From Microbacterium natoriense (GTDB taxonomy: Bacteria > Actinomycetota > Actinomycetes > Actinomycetales > Microbacteriaceae), in the NCBI RefSeq assembly GCF_030816295.1, contig NZ_JAUSXV010000001.1:3162001-3226000 (forward strand): 64,000 nt of DNA, in the 5' to 3' direction. The position numbers were made by a program, and so were the translations under genes. The notes beneath the pieces are model-generated. The model searched no databases, was not told the DNA's origin, and saw only the letters and a program-made list of their open reading frames with translations. Of this stretch, positions 1-9,249 are shown piece after piece (position 1 is the stretch's first letter; each line of letters opens with the position of its first letter).

Positions 1-5
1 CGCAA

Positions 6-20
6 TTGACTCAGAGTCAA
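6..20. promoter_or_regulatory. Palindromic operator upstream of tetR
   Basis: A perfect 7+1+7 palindrome, TTGACTC-A-GAGTCAA, lies 26 bp before the tetR start and just upstream of its -10 element. This is the size and placement expected of a TetR-family operator, so the gene probably represses itself and perhaps a divergent gene to the left of the window. The repressor assignment is inference from position. Confidence 0.65.
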
Positions 21-33
21 CACCCGATCTGGT

Positions 34-39
34 TAGGCT
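34..39 (+). promoter_or_regulatory. -10 element of tetR (leaderless)
   Basis: TAGGCT ends 6 nt before the ATG at 46, so transcription should begin at or next to the start codon. No Shine-Dalgarno sequence is present. Confidence 0.5.
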
Positions 40-45
40 TCTCGC

Positions 46-645
46 ATGACGTCCGAGCCGCGTTCCCGCCTCAGTCCCGAGCAGCGGCGCGCCCAGCTCA
101 TCGCGATCGGTGTGGCGTTCCTCGCCGAGCATCCGCTCGATGAGCTCACGATCGACGAGCTGGCGAGGCGTGCCGGCGTGTCGAGAGCGTTGATCTTCCA
201 TTACTTCGAGAGCAGACAGGGCGTCGAGCGCGCGATCGTGACGACGGCTCGCGACAGCCTGCTGCTTGCGACCGAGCCGCGTGCCGAGCTCGCTCCTCGC
301 GAGCGCGTGCACGACACCCTGCTGCGCATCGCCGGCTTCGTCCGCGAGCACGGCGGCACGTTCTCATCCCTGATCCGCGGAGTCGCCAGTGGCGCGCCCG
401 AGGTGCGGGCGATCGTCGACGAATCCCGCGAGCTGAACGCTCAGCGGCTTCTCGAGGCGTTCACGGAACTCGGGAATGCGGATACGCCTGCTCTCCGCGT
501 GGCCTTGCGCGCCTGGGTCGCGTTCACCGAAGACACTCTGCTCGAGCTGATCGTGGATCGGCGAGCCGACGACGAGGCCGTGGTGGAGTTCCTGGAGCAG
601 ACTCTCGACGGCGTGGTCGAGGCCGCAGCTCGAGCGCGCTTCTAG
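46..645 (+). CDS. TetR/AcrR family transcriptional regulator
   Basis: A 199-residue protein with the usual TetR layout. An N-terminal helix-turn-helix lies at about residues 35-58 (the stretch around IDELARRAGVSRALIFHYF). It is followed by an all-helical C-terminal ligand domain. The ATG is supported by a leaderless -10 element 6 nt upstream. A palindromic operator lies just before it, so autorepression is likely. The regulated gene is probably divergent and outside the window. The ligand cannot be read from the sequence. The 3' end is part of a small tandem duplication that reaches the stop codon of the convergent rluD-like gene. Confidence 0.85.
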   Translation: MTSEPRSRLSPEQRRAQLIAIGVAFLAEHPLDELTIDELARRAGVSRALIFHYFESRQGVERAIVTTARDSLLLATEPRAELAPRERVHDTLLRIAGFVREHGGTFSSLIRGVASGAPEVRAIVDESRELNAQRLLEAFTELGNADTPALRVALRAWVAFTEDTLLELIVDRRADDEAVVEFLEQTLDGVVEAAARARF

Positions 646-670
646 TACTCGGGCGCGCTTCTAGTACTCG
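634..670. repeat. Tandem 18-bp duplication at convergent stop codons
   Basis: GCGCGCTTCTAGTACTCG occurs twice with a 19-bp period, at 634-651 and 653-670. The first copy holds the tetR stop (643-645) and the second holds the rluD-like stop (661-663, minus strand). In a single copy the two stop codons would overlap at CTAG, so a small duplication seems to have separated the two genes. Confidence 0.8.
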
Positions 671-1587
671 CCTGCGCGCAGCACCTCGAGGGCGTGCACG
701 AAGTCGGCCGGATACGCCGACTCGAACTGCACCCACTGCCCCGTTGCGGGATGAGTGAAGGCGAGCTGATGCGCGTGCAGCCACTGCCGGGTCAGGCCGA
801 GCTTGGCCGAGAGAGTCGGGTCGGCACCGTACAACGGGTCGCCGACACAGGGATGCCGCAACGCGGCCATATGCACCCGGATCTGGTGCGTCCGCCCCGT
901 CTCGAGATGGATCTCGAGCAACGAGGCGCCGCGGAAGGCTTCGAGGGTCTCATAGTGGGTCACGGACGGCTTGCCGTCGGGGGTGACAGCGAACTTCCAC
1001 GAGTGGTTCGGATGCCGCCCGATCGGCGCGTCGATCGTTCCGACCAGCGGATCGGGATGACCCTGGACGACGGCGTGATAGATCTTCTCGACCGTGCGTT
1101 CCTTGAACGCGCGCTTGAGCGCCGTGTACGCCGTCTCGGTCTTGGCCACGACCATGAGACCGCTCGTGCCGACATCCAGCCGATGCACGACGCCCTGACG
1201 CTCGGGGGCGCCGCTCGTCGCGACACGGAAGCCCGCGGCCGCGAGAGCGCCCACGACGGTCGGCCCCTCCCATCCGAGCGAAGGGTGCGCCGCGACGCCC
1301 GTGGGCTTGTCGACCACGACGATGTCGTCGTCGTCGTACACGATGCCGAGCTCGGGCACCGCGATCGGCACGATCCGCGGCTCCTCCTTCGGCTGCCACT
1401 CGACATCCAGCCAGCCACCCGCTCGGAGCTTGTCGGACTTGCCGAGGGTCGTTCCATCGAGACTCACGCCTCCCGCCGCAGCGACGTCGGCGGCGAAGGT
1501 GCGCGAGAAACCCAGCATCTTCGAGAGCGCGGCGTCGACGCGTACGCCGTCAAGGCCGTCGGGGACGGGAAGCGACCGCGACTCCAC
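661..1587 (-). CDS. RluA/RluD-family rRNA pseudouridine synthase
   Basis: A 308-residue enzyme expected to isomerise uridine to pseudouridine in 23S rRNA. It has an N-terminal S4-like RNA-binding region (about residues 13-80) and a catalytic domain. The family motif [12 protein letters not shown] (around residues 136-147) contains the catalytic aspartate. The start lies 2 bp after the lspA stop, in the lspA-rluD order common in actinobacteria. Family membership is clear. The exact uridines modified are not readable from sequence, so RluD specificity is inferred. Confidence 0.9.
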   Translation of the reverse strand: MESRSLPVPDGLDGVRVDAALSKMLGFSRTFAADVAAAGGVSLDGTTLGKSDKLRAGGWLDVEWQPKEEPRIVPIAVPELGIVYDDDDIVVVDKPTGVAAHPSLGWEGPTVVGALAAAGFRVATSGAPERQGVVHRLDVGTSGLMVVAKTETAYTALKRAFKERTVEKIYHAVVQGHPDPLVGTIDAPIGRHPNHSWKFAVTPDGKPSVTHYETLEAFRGASLLEIHLETGRTHQIRVHMAALRHPCVGDPLYGADPTLSAKLGLTRQWLHAHQLAFTHPATGQWVQFESAYPADFVHALEVLRAGEY

Positions 1588-1589
1588 CC

Positions 1590-2225
1590 TCAGCGCCCTT
1601 CGGCGGCAGCGTCGGCATCGACCTCGGGAGACGGGCCGTCTTCATCCGCGTCGACAGCCTCAGCGGAAGCCGCAGCAGCCTCGGCCTCCTCATCGGTCTC
1701 GACGACGGCGTGATCCCGTTCGCGGGTGCCGTCGAATCGCAGACCGAACACCACGAGCAGTGCGACGGAGATCATGCCTGTCACGATGAAGATGTCGGCG
1801 ACGTTGAAGATGGCCGGGAGCATCCACGGCATCGAGATCATGTCCACGACGTGCCCGACTCCGAAGCCGGGCTCGCGGAACAGACGGTCGGTGAGATTGC
1901 CGAGCACACCTCCGAGCAGACAGCCGAGCACTACCGCCCACAGGCGGGACTGCAGTCCGCTGGCCTTCCAGATGATCACGACGGCGACGACGGTCAGTGC
2001 GATCGTGAAGATCCACGTGACCTCGGAGCCCAGCGAGAACGCCGCTCCGGAATTGCGGATGAAGTACAGCTGGAGGAATTCCCCGAGCACGGGAACCGGC
2101 TCTTCGACCGGCAGGTTCGCAACGGTGAGGTACTTCACAAACTGATCGGCGGCCAGCACGATCGCTGCGAGAATCGCAACGATCGTGCCGGCCGCCGACC
2201 GACGAAGGGGACGGCGTCCTGACAA
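1590..2225 (-). CDS. lspA: Lipoprotein signal peptidase II
   Basis: A membrane aspartyl protease that removes signal peptides from prolipoproteins. It has 211 residues and four hydrophobic segments. The conserved catalytic regions are present: GNLTDR (first Asp) and FNVADIFI (second Asp). The last 45 or so residues are an Ala/Glu/Asp-rich tail beyond the usual core of about 160 residues, probably cytoplasmic. The only good start is a TTG at 2225, a few bases after the wag31 stop. It ends 2 bp before the rluD-like start, so the two are probably co-transcribed. Confidence 0.93.
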   Translation of the reverse strand: MSGRRPLRRSAAGTIVAILAAIVLAADQFVKYLTVANLPVEEPVPVLGEFLQLYFIRNSGAAFSLGSEVTWIFTIALTVVAVVIIWKASGLQSRLWAVVLGCLLGGVLGNLTDRLFREPGFGVGHVVDMISMPWMLPAIFNVADIFIVTGMISVALLVVFGLRFDGTRERDHAVVETDEEAEAAAASAEAVDADEDGPSPEVDADAAAEGR

Positions 2226-2234
2226 GAGGGCGCC

Positions 2235-2834
2235 TTACAGACCGATCGCGGAGACCGGCGTGGAGTCCGTCGACGCGGACTTCTCGTCGAGGTCGCGGAG
2301 CTGTCCCTCGATGTAGCTGCGCAGCTGCGTGCGGTAGTCGCGCTCGAAGTTGCGCAGCTCTGTGATCCGCGCCTCGAGGGTGTTGCGCTCGCGCTCGTGG
2401 CGTGCGGTCTCCTCACGCTGCTTGGCCTCGGCCTCGGAGCGGATGCGGTTGACCTCGTTCTCGGCGTCGGCGATGAGCTGGTTGCGCTTCGCCTCGCCCT
2501 CGGCGACGTGCTCATCGTGAAGTCGCTGTGCGAGTTCGATGATGCCGGCGGTCGCCGTGGCGGAGCCGGAAGGAGCGGCCTCCGCAGCGGGGGCGGGGGC
2601 TGCCTCGACGACGGGAGCGGGAGTCGGCGCCTGCGCGACGGCCGGAGCGGCCGCAGCCTCGCCGGACTCGTATGCCGCGAGCTTCGCCTTCAGCTCAGCG
2701 TTCTCTTCGAGGGCCTTGCGCCACTCGATGACGATCTCGTCGAGGAAGTCGTCGACCTCGTCCGGGTCGAACCCGTCCTTGAAGCGGACGTGCTGGAACT
2801 GCTTGGTGACGACGTCATCCGGGGTAAGTGCCAT
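2235..2834 (-). CDS. wag31: DivIVA/Wag31 polar growth protein
   Basis: A cytoskeletal scaffold that marks curved membrane at cell poles and directs polar peptidoglycan synthesis in actinobacteria. It has 199 residues. The conserved DivIVA N-terminus (residues 1-40, with FKDGFDPDEVDDFLD) is followed by a first coiled coil. A low-complexity Ala/Pro linker (about residues 57-95) leads to a second long coiled coil. The ATG has an AAGGAG site upstream. It is the last division gene of the cluster, between the yggT-family gene and lspA. Confidence 0.93.
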   Translation of the reverse strand: MALTPDDVVTKQFQHVRFKDGFDPDEVDDFLDEIVIEWRKALEENAELKAKLAAYESGEAAAAPAVAQAPTPAPVVEAAPAPAAEAAPSGSATATAGIIELAQRLHDEHVAEGEAKRNQLIADAENEVNRIRSEAEAKQREETARHERERNTLEARITELRNFERDYRTQLRSYIEGQLRDLDEKSASTDSTPVSAIGL

Positions 2835-2989
2835 GGTGGCTCCTTCGATGAGTTCGGTGCCAGTTCGATGAACGGCGTTTCGTTATGTGGCGCGAACCCG
2901 GGGCGCGCACCTGCCAGCCAAGCATAGCCCCCGCATCCGTCAGCCGCGATGTCGCGACACCCAGGCAGGAAGGACTCCTCGGCGATATG

Positions 2990-3286
2990 TCAGATGAAGA
3001 TGCGCACGATGTTCATCAGGATCAGCACGACCAGGACGGTCAGCGAGAAGCCGAAGTCGAGCGATATCGTCCCGAGCCGCAAGGGCGGGATGATCCGCCG
3101 GAAGAACCGGATCGGCGGGTCGGTCATGGTGTAGACGACCTCGGCGGCCACGAGTCCCGCACCCTTCGGACGCCATCCACGATTGAACATCGGGATGTAG
3201 TCGAGGATGAGTCGCGCGAAGAGGACCAGAAGATACAGCAGCAGCGCCAGATGGACGATGCTCGCGATCAGTGAGACGAGCCCCAC
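2990..3286 (-). CDS. YggT family membrane protein
   Basis: A 98-residue protein with two hydrophobic segments (about residues 3-25 and 72-96) and the YggT-typical middle region. It starts at GTG 3286, 4 bp after the sepF stop. In actinobacteria this gene sits between sepF and wag31, as here. Its molecular role is not established, and a part in division or osmotic tolerance is inferred from context. Confidence 0.85.
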   Translation of the reverse strand: MGLVSLIASIVHLALLLYLLVLFARLILDYIPMFNRGWRPKGAGLVAAEVVYTMTDPPIRFFRRIIPPLRLGTISLDFGFSLTVLVVLILMNIVRIFI

Positions 3287-3290
3287 GGGG

Positions 3291-3758
3291 TTACTGCTGA
3301 TCGAAGCCCGCAGAGTCTGCGTCTGCGTGCGCGATTCCCCCGTGACCGGACACCGCGATGTTCTCCGGCGAGAGCAGGAACACCTTCGAGGTGACGCGCT
3401 CGATACGGCCGTAGAGGCCGAGGGAGAGACCGCTGGCGAAGTCGATCAGACGGCGCGCGTCCGCGTCGCTCATCTGCGAGAGGTTGATGATGACCGGTAC
3501 ACCCTCGCGGAAGCTCTCGGCGATGAGCTGAGCATCGCGGTACTGCTTCGGGTGCACGGTGAGAATCTCGTTCACTGCCCCTCCTGCGGGCTGACGCACG
3601 GCGACCGGGCGGCGCAGCGGCGTGATCGGTGCCGGGGCCGGCTCCTCACGCTCACGCTCGCGGTGCGAGCGGGCCGGGGCCTGCGTCTCTTCTTCGTAGA
3701 CCTCTTCCTCGTCGGCGAGGCCGAGATACACCATGGTCTTCTTCAGCGGGTTACCCAT
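3291..3758 (-). CDS. sepF: Cell division protein SepF
   Basis: A 155-residue protein that links FtsZ filaments to the membrane. Actinobacteria lack FtsA, so SepF is expected to be the essential anchor. The N-terminus [14 protein letters not shown] is the amphipathic membrane-binding helix. An acidic and basic linker follows. The conserved C-terminal SepF domain (about residues 60-145) contains [12 protein letters not shown] and VIINLSQM. It lies downstream of ftsZ and yggS, the typical order. Confidence 0.95.
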   Translation of the reverse strand: MGNPLKKTMVYLGLADEEEVYEEETQAPARSHREREREEPAPAPITPLRRPVAVRQPAGGAVNEILTVHPKQYRDAQLIAESFREGVPVIINLSQMSDADARRLIDFASGLSLGLYGRIERVTSKVFLLSPENIAVSGHGGIAHADADSAGFDQQ

Positions 3759-3801
3759 TGTGTCCTCCGGTTCGAACGATTCGGGCGGGTCTTGTCACAG
3801 G

Positions 3802-4488
3802 TTAACCCCGGTCCGGCCGGGGTCCCGTGATTGCGGAACCGATCCGCAGGTGTGTCGCGCCCGCGAGGATGGCTTCGGTGAAGTCACCGGTCATCCCCGC
3901 CGAGATCCAGTCGGCCGCGGGGTCGAGGGAGCGGACGCCGTCGGCGACGGTGCGCAGACGGTCGAATGCCGACGCGGGTTCCTCGTCGAGGGGGGCCACC
4001 GCCATCACTCCGCGCAGACGCAGGGACGGAAGGGAGAGCACGTGCTCTGCCAGTGCAGCCGCCGCATCAGGCGCGACGCCGCCGCGGCCGGGGTCGTCGG
4101 TGAGGTTGATCTGCACCAGGACATCGAGGATGCGGTCGTCTTCCGCCCCTCGATGTAGCGCATCGGCGAGACGGTCTCGATCGATCGAGTGCACGGCGTC
4201 GGCACTGCGACGGATGGCCGCAGCCTTGTTCGTCTGCGCCTGTCCGATGAAGTGCCAGCGCAGGTCGTCGAGGTCGCCGAGCTCAGCGGTCTTCGCGCTG
4301 AGCTCCTGCTGCCGGTTCTCCCCCACCTCGCGCACGCCGAGAGCATGCAGGTCGCGCACGAGAGAGGCGGGATGGAACTTCGTGACGACGATGCGGGTGA
4401 TCTCGCCCGCATCGCGTCCGGCGAGGCGCGCGGCGTCGGCGATCTTCTCATCGATCGCCGACAGCCGCGCTCCCAGCTCCGAGGTCAC
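3802..4488 (-). CDS. YggS/PROSC family PLP-binding protein
   Basis: A 228-residue TIM-barrel protein of the alanine racemase-like fold that handles pyridoxal phosphate homeostasis. The PLP lysine is in IVVTKFHP (about residue 36). [10 protein letters not shown] and the C-terminal [12 protein letters not shown] region are family signatures. It starts at GTG 4488, whose GTGA overlaps the ftsZ stop by 4 bp, implying translational coupling to ftsZ. It lies between ftsZ and sepF as in most Gram-positive dcw clusters. Confidence 0.92.
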   Translation of the reverse strand: MTSELGARLSAIDEKIADAARLAGRDAGEITRIVVTKFHPASLVRDLHALGVREVGENRQQELSAKTAELGDLDDLRWHFIGQAQTNKAAAIRRSADAVHSIDRDRLADALHRGAEDDRILDVLVQINLTDDPGRGGVAPDAAAALAEHVLSLPSLRLRGVMAVAPLDEEPASAFDRLRTVADGVRSLDPAADWISAGMTGDFTEAILAGATHLRIGSAITGPRPDRG

Positions 4489-5624
4489 TTCAGGAATTCA
4501 GGGATGTCGATGTCGTCGTCGACGATGGCCGGCTCGATGCTGGTCGTCGAGTAGCGCGGCGTGGTGTCGACCTCGACGGCATCCGCCTTCTCGGTCGCGC
4601 TCTCGGCGAGGGCGACCTCGGGAAGGACCGCGGGCTCGGGGCGCGAGACGACCATCGGGTCGAGGCGCAGAGAGGGCCCGCCACCGTCGAAGCCCGCCGC
4701 GATCACCGTGACGCGCACCTCGTCGCCGAGAGTGTCGTCGATGACCGTTCCGAAGATGATGTTCGCCTCGGGGTGCGCAGCTTCCTTGACGAGGTCGGCC
4801 GCGTCGTGGATCTCGAAGATCCCGAGGTTCGACCCGCCCTGAATCGAGAGCAGCACACCGTGCGCGCCCTCGATCGACGCCTCGAGCAGCGGCGATTCGA
4901 CTGCGAGCTCGGCGGCCTTGATCGCGCGGTCGGCGCCGCGTGCGGAGCCGATGCCCATGAGAGCGGATCCGGCCCCCTGCATGACCGACTTGACGTCGGC
5001 GAAGTCGAGGTTGATGAGCCCCGGGGTGGTGATGAGGTCGGTGATGCCCTGCACACCGGCGAGAAGCACCTGGTCGGCGGTGGCGAAGGCCTCGATCATC
5101 GAGATGCCCCGGTCGCTGATCTCGAGCAGACGGTCGTTCGGCACCACGATGAGGGTGTCGACCTCTTCCTTCAACTTCGCGACACCGGCTTCGGCCTGGC
5201 TCTGGCGACGGCGCCCTTCGAAGGAGAATGGCTTGGTCACGACGCCGATGGTCAACGCACCGATCGACTTCGCGATCCGTGCGACCACGGGGGCGCCACC
5301 GGTTCCGGTGCCGCCGCCCTCTCCTGCGGTGACGAAGACCATGTCGGCGCCGGTCAGCGCCTGCTCGATCTCCTCCGCGTGGTCTTCGGCCGCGCGGCGC
5401 CCGACCTCCGGGTCTGCACCGGCGCCGAGACCGCGGGTGAGTTCACGACCGACGTCGAGCTTGACGTCGGCGTCGCTCATCAGCAGCGCCTGCGCATCCG
5501 TGTTGACGGCGATGAACTCGACTCCGCGGAGGCCGAGGTCGATCATGCGGTTCACGGCGTTGACGCCGCCACCGCCGACGCCGACGACCTTGATCACGGC
5601 GAGGTAGTTCTGGTTCTGGCTCAT
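4485..5624 (-). CDS. ftsZ: Cell division protein FtsZ
   Basis: The tubulin-like GTPase that forms the Z ring. It has 379 residues. The G-box GGGTGTG is at residues 103-109 and the T7 catalytic loop NLDFAD is at 205-210. The C-terminal conserved peptide [11 protein letters not shown], which binds SepF/FtsW-type partners, closes the protein. The start ATG follows a GGAGG-containing leader. A 182-bp gap separates it from ftsQ and contains a dyad at 5681-5709, so ftsZ probably has its own promoter as well as read-through from the cluster. Confidence 0.98.
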   Translation of the reverse strand: MSQNQNYLAVIKVVGVGGGGVNAVNRMIDLGLRGVEFIAVNTDAQALLMSDADVKLDVGRELTRGLGAGADPEVGRRAAEDHAEEIEQALTGADMVFVTAGEGGGTGTGGAPVVARIAKSIGALTIGVVTKPFSFEGRRRQSQAEAGVAKLKEEVDTLIVVPNDRLLEISDRGISMIEAFATADQVLLAGVQGITDLITTPGLINLDFADVKSVMQGAGSALMGIGSARGADRAIKAAELAVESPLLEASIEGAHGVLLSIQGGSNLGIFEIHDAADLVKEAAHPEANIIFGTVIDDTLGDEVRVTVIAAGFDGGGPSLRLDPMVVSRPEPAVLPEVALAESATEKADAVEVDTTPRYSTTSIEPAIVDDDIDIPEFLK

Positions 5625-5680
5625 GGCCGGCCTCCGAATAGTCGAGCCTTCTACGTTTTCTGGCCGATATCGGAATGTGA

Positions 5681-5709
5681 ACCTTAAACCTCAACTAGAG
5701 GTGTAAAGT
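5681..5709. promoter_or_regulatory. 29-bp imperfect dyad upstream of ftsZ (candidate FtsR site)
   Basis: Two 12-bp arms around a 5-bp centre, with ACCTTAAACCTC on the left and the complement of ACTTTACACCTC on the right, match at 10 of 12 positions. The core is CCTC-AACTA-GAGG. The dyad lies 57 bp before the ftsZ ATG in a promoter-sized gap. A MerR-type dimer site is plausible. The MerR-family FtsR, known to activate ftsZ in corynebacteria, is encoded in this same window. The link between protein and site is inference. Confidence 0.5.
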
Positions 5710-5806
5710 GTTTCCCAGTATCGGTTTCTCTTGTTCGAAGGTAAGCGCCACGGTTGCGCGCGCCCGCAGCGACGCGGGCGTGTCGCGCCTTTGCCGACGA
5801 AACCGG

Positions 5807-6706
5807 TCAGCCGATGACCGCGACCTCGGGCGAGGTCACGTCGATGGTCGACGCCTCGGGGTTCAGCGCGATGGCTCTCGCGAGCGTGACGCCCTTCAGC
5901 GCGGACTCGTCCTCGCTCCCCCACACGACCGTGAGGCCCGAGCTCAGGGTGAGCGTCACGTCGTCTGCGGTGCTCGCGCGCACGCCGGTGAGGGCCGCAC
6001 GGACATCAGCGGGAAGCGAGCGCACGACCAGGCCGGCGCTCTCGAACGCGCGCGAATCGGTTCCGCCCGTGATCTCGAGCAGCGGCTGCCCGGCGGGCTG
6101 ATCGCTCGTGGTGGACAGCACGACCCCCGCGGCATCCACCAGCGTGTAGCCGGCGTCCGAGCGGATGACGCCGACGGGAGTGCGCTCGACGATCCGCACC
6201 GTGAGGTCGTGCGGGGGCTTCGCTTCGAGCGCGTACGTCTCGATCAGCGGAAAGGCGAGCAGCGCCGCCTTGACCTTACTCGTGTCGACGAGCGCCAACG
6301 GCGTGCCGAGCTGCGCATCGAGGGCCGACTCGACCGTCGCCGGGTCGAGCGTCGTCGCGCCGACGACCGTGATCTTCTGCACCGCGAACAGGGGGCTGTA
6401 TGCGGCCGCCACGCTGCCGCCGATGAGCAGGATCAGCGCGCCGACGACGCTCAGCCAGAGGACGCGACGCCGACGGGACCGCTGTGTGAATCGACGGATC
6501 TCGGAACGCAGCGCCCGGCGTCTGGCGCGGGCAGCGCGCCAGACGTCGCGGGCGCTGGTCGGCTGTTCCGATTCGACGGCCTCGTCGACGGTGTCCGGCG
6601 CATCCACGGGCTCCTCGATCTCGCGGATTCGGGAGATCGACCGCGCCGGCTTCTCCTTCTCACGAGCGCTCTCCCGATCGACCGGGAGCGGAGCGGGCCG
6701 ACGCAC
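5807..6706 (-). CDS. ftsQ: Cell division protein FtsQ/DivIB
   Basis: A bitopic divisome protein of 299 residues. A long basic and acidic cytoplasmic region (residues 1-98) precedes one membrane segment (about 99-121, LWLSVVGALILLIGG). A POTRA domain follows (about 128-200, starting FAVQKITVVGATTLD), then the FtsQ beta domain. The GTG start lies 3 bp from the murC stop, so it is co-transcribed with murC. Its place between murC and ftsZ is standard. Confidence 0.93.
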   Translation of the reverse strand: MRRPAPLPVDRESAREKEKPARSISRIREIEEPVDAPDTVDEAVESEQPTSARDVWRAARARRRALRSEIRRFTQRSRRRRVLWLSVVGALILLIGGSVAAAYSPLFAVQKITVVGATTLDPATVESALDAQLGTPLALVDTSKVKAALLAFPLIETYALEAKPPHDLTVRIVERTPVGVIRSDAGYTLVDAAGVVLSTTSDQPAGQPLLEITGGTDSRAFESAGLVVRSLPADVRAALTGVRASTADDVTLTLSSGLTVVWGSEDESALKGVTLARAIALNPEASTIDVTSPEVAVIG

Positions 6707-6709
6707 GGA

Positions 6710-8110
6710 TCAGCCCTCGGCGGATCCGCGCAGCGACTCGAGCACCTGCGGGATGATCTGGTACACGTTGCCGCAGCCGAGGGTGATCACGAAGTCGCCC
6801 TCGCGCGCGACGCTCGCCGTGTAGTCGGCGGCCTGCTGCCAGTCGGCCACGTAGTGCACGTGGGCCTGATCGTCGAAGGCGCCGCTGACCAGTTCTCCTG
6901 TGACACCGGGAACCGGATCTTCGCGCGCGCCGTAGACGTCGAGCATCACCGTGTGGTCGGCATAGGTCTCGAGCACGTCCGCGAACTCCCGGAACATGTG
7001 CTGAGTGCGCGAGTAGGTGTGCGGCTGCTGGATGGCGATGATGCGCCCGGTGCCGGCGATCGAGCGCATGGCCTCGAGTGCGGCGCGCACCTCGGTCGGA
7101 TGGTGCGAGTAGTCGTCGTAGACCGTGACGCCACGTTCTTCACCGTGCTTCTCGAGACGGCGGACCGTGCCGGCGAATCCCTCGATCGCTCGCGCGGACT
7201 CCTCCAGGCCGAAGCCCAGAGCGCGCAGCACGGTGATGGCGCCCGCGGCGTTGATCGCATTGTGCAGGCCCGGCACGGCGAGCTGCAACCGGACGCTCTC
7301 CCCCGCGTGAGTGATCGTGGCGGACACGCCGGCCTCAGCGCGCACCTCGGTGACCCGTACATTCGCGTTCTCGGCGAGGCCGAACGTGATCACATTGGGG
7401 TGCGACAGCCCGGCGCCGACCCGCAGCGCACCGGGGTCATCGCTCGAGATGACGACGGCTTCCGTCGCGGCGTCCGCGAAGCGCACGAACGCGTCGTGGA
7501 ACGCCTCGTCCGAGCCGTAGTGGTCGAGGTGGTCGGGGTCGACGTTCGTGATGAGCGCCACTGCGGTGTCGTACAGCAGGAACGTGCCGTCCGATTCGTC
7601 GGCCTCGATCACGAACAGCTCGCCGGTGCCGGTGGCGCTCGACGTGCCCAGCTGTTCGATGACGCCGCCGTTGACGAAGTTCGGGTCGACGCCGAGAGCC
7701 TGCAGAGCCGTCACGATCATGCCGGTCGATGTCGTCTTGCCGTGCGCGCCCGCGACGGACACCAGTCGTCGGGATCCGATCAGCCAGTGCAGCGCCTGTG
7801 AACGATGGATGACGTGCAGGCCGCGCTCCTTGGCGAGCACGAACTCCGGGTTCTCGGGCCAGATCGCACCGGTGTGCACGACGGTGTCGGCGTCACCGAG
7901 ATGAGAGGCGTCGTGGCCCACGTGGACCGTGGCCCCCGCTGCGGCCAGTGCCTGCAGATTCGCGCTGTCGGCGCGGTCGGAACCCGACACGCGGATGCCG
8001 GCGTCGAGGAACATCCGGGCGAGGCCGCTCATCCCCGAGCCGCCGATGCCGATGAAGTGCGCGGAGGTGATGTTCTCGGGAATCGGAAGGGAGAGGTCGG
8101 GTCTGATCAT
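6710..8110 (-). CDS. murC: UDP-N-acetylmuramate--L-alanine ligase
   Basis: An ATP-dependent cytoplasmic ligase that adds L-Ala to UDP-MurNAc, the first step of stem-peptide synthesis. It has 466 residues, the normal length. The N-terminal UDP-binding motif [13 protein letters not shown] (about 19-31) and the Mur ATP-binding loop GAHGKTT (121-127) are intact, as is the later ATP-site region around [10 protein letters not shown]. It lies 50 bp downstream of murG in the cluster. Confidence 0.97.
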   Translation of the reverse strand: MIRPDLSLPIPENITSAHFIGIGGSGMSGLARMFLDAGIRVSGSDRADSANLQALAAAGATVHVGHDASHLGDADTVVHTGAIWPENPEFVLAKERGLHVIHRSQALHWLIGSRRLVSVAGAHGKTTSTGMIVTALQALGVDPNFVNGGVIEQLGTSSATGTGELFVIEADESDGTFLLYDTAVALITNVDPDHLDHYGSDEAFHDAFVRFADAATEAVVISSDDPGALRVGAGLSHPNVITFGLAENANVRVTEVRAEAGVSATITHAGESVRLQLAVPGLHNAINAAGAITVLRALGFGLEESARAIEGFAGTVRRLEKHGEERGVTVYDDYSHHPTEVRAALEAMRSIAGTGRIIAIQQPHTYSRTQHMFREFADVLETYADHTVMLDVYGAREDPVPGVTGELVSGAFDDQAHVHYVADWQQAADYTASVAREGDFVITLGCGNVYQIIPQVLESLRGSAEG

Positions 8111-8160
8111 GGCTTCTCCAGTTTACGTTTCATATCTGCGTGTCGACTCGCTGGGCTCGC

Positions 8161-9249
8161 TCAACGGCCGTGGTTCGCGGTGCCCAGCGCCCGGTCGACG
8201 AGCGCGATCACGTTGTCGGTGCCGCTGCGGGTCCCGACCTGCTCCGCCGATGCCGCCATCTTCGCCAGACGCTCGGCGTCTCCGAGCAGGGGGACGACGA
8301 TTCGGCGCACGGCGTCGCCGTCGAAGGTCGCGTCGTCGAGAAGCTCAGCGGCGCCGGCTGCCACGGCGGACGCCGCGTTCAGGCGCTGCTCGCCGTTGCC
8401 CACCGAATACGGCACGTACAGGGCCGGGATGCCGAGCGCGCTGATCTCGCTGACCGTCGCCGCACCCGAACGGGACACGATCAGGTCGGCGAGCGCGAAG
8501 GCGAGGTCCATGCGATCGACGTAGCGGCGCAGGGCGTAGCCGGGCACCTCGGGATCCGCGAGCTCGCTGCGCTCGCCCGTCACGTGAAGCAGCTGCCATC
8601 CCGCCGCGAGGATGTCGGCCCAGGAGCCTGCCAGCGCCTCGTTGAGCCGTTGCGCTCCCAGAGACCCGCCGAACACCAGGAGCACGGGGCGTGCGGCATC
8701 CAGTCCGAAGTACTCGGCCGCCTCGTCGCGGCGGGCCGAGCGGTCGAGTTCGATGACTTCCCGACGCAAGGGCATCCCGACGACCTCGCTGCCGCGCAGC
8801 GGGGTGCCGTCGAAGGCGACTCCGGTCGCGGCGGCGCGCCGTGCGCCGAGCACGTTCGCGAGTCCAGGCTTCGCATTGGCCTCGTGCACCACGAAGGGGA
8901 TGCCCTCGCGGCGAGCCGCGACGTAGGCGGGAGCCGAGGCATAGCCGCCGAAGCCGACGACGACGTCGACGCCGTGCGCGCGGATGTGCTCGCGCACCTG
9001 TGCGATCGCCCGCCGGAAGCGGCGTGGGAACGCTACGGCCTGCGCGTTCGGACGGCGAGGGAACGGCACCTTGTCGACGATCAGCAGCTCGTAGCCGCGA
9101 GCAGGGACCAGGCGAGACTCGAGGCCTTCGGCCGTGCCGAGAACGAGGACGGATGCTGCGGCGTCGCGCTCACGCAGCCCGTCGGCGACGGCGAGCAGAG
9201 GGTTGACATGGCCTGCGGTGCCTCCGCCGGCAAGAAGGTACGTGGTCAC
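8161..9249 (-). CDS. murG: Undecaprenyldiphospho-muramoylpentapeptide beta-N-acetylglucosaminyltransferase
   Basis: This enzyme transfers GlcNAc from UDP-GlcNAc to lipid I to give lipid II at the inner face of the membrane. It has 362 residues of GT28 fold. The first glycine loop is GGGTAGHVNP (8-17) and the second region GGSLGAQRLNE is present. It starts at GTG 9249, which overlaps the ftsW stop by 4 bp (GTGA), so translation is probably coupled to ftsW. Confidence 0.97.
   Translation of the reverse strand: MTTYLLAGGGTAGHVNPLLAVADGLRERDAAASVLVLGTAEGLESRLVPARGYELLIVDKVPFPRRPNAQAVAFPRRFRRAIAQVREHIRAHGVDVVVGFGGYASAPAYVAARREGIPFVVHEANAKPGLANVLGARRAAATGVAFDGTPLRGSEVVGMPLRREVIELDRSARRDEAAEYFGLDAARPVLLVFGGSLGAQRLNEALAGSWADILAAGWQLLHVTGERSELADPEVPGYALRRYVDRMDLAFALADLIVSRSGAATVSEISALGIPALYVPYSVGNGEQRLNAASAVAAGAAELLDDATFDGDAVRRIVVPLLGDAERLAKMAASAEQVGTRSGTDNVIALVDRALGTANHGR

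Noticed and set aside
5708..7801. A 697-residue plus-strand open frame across ftsQ and murC
   Set aside because: It is antisense to two fully recognised genes and is an artefact of high GC content.
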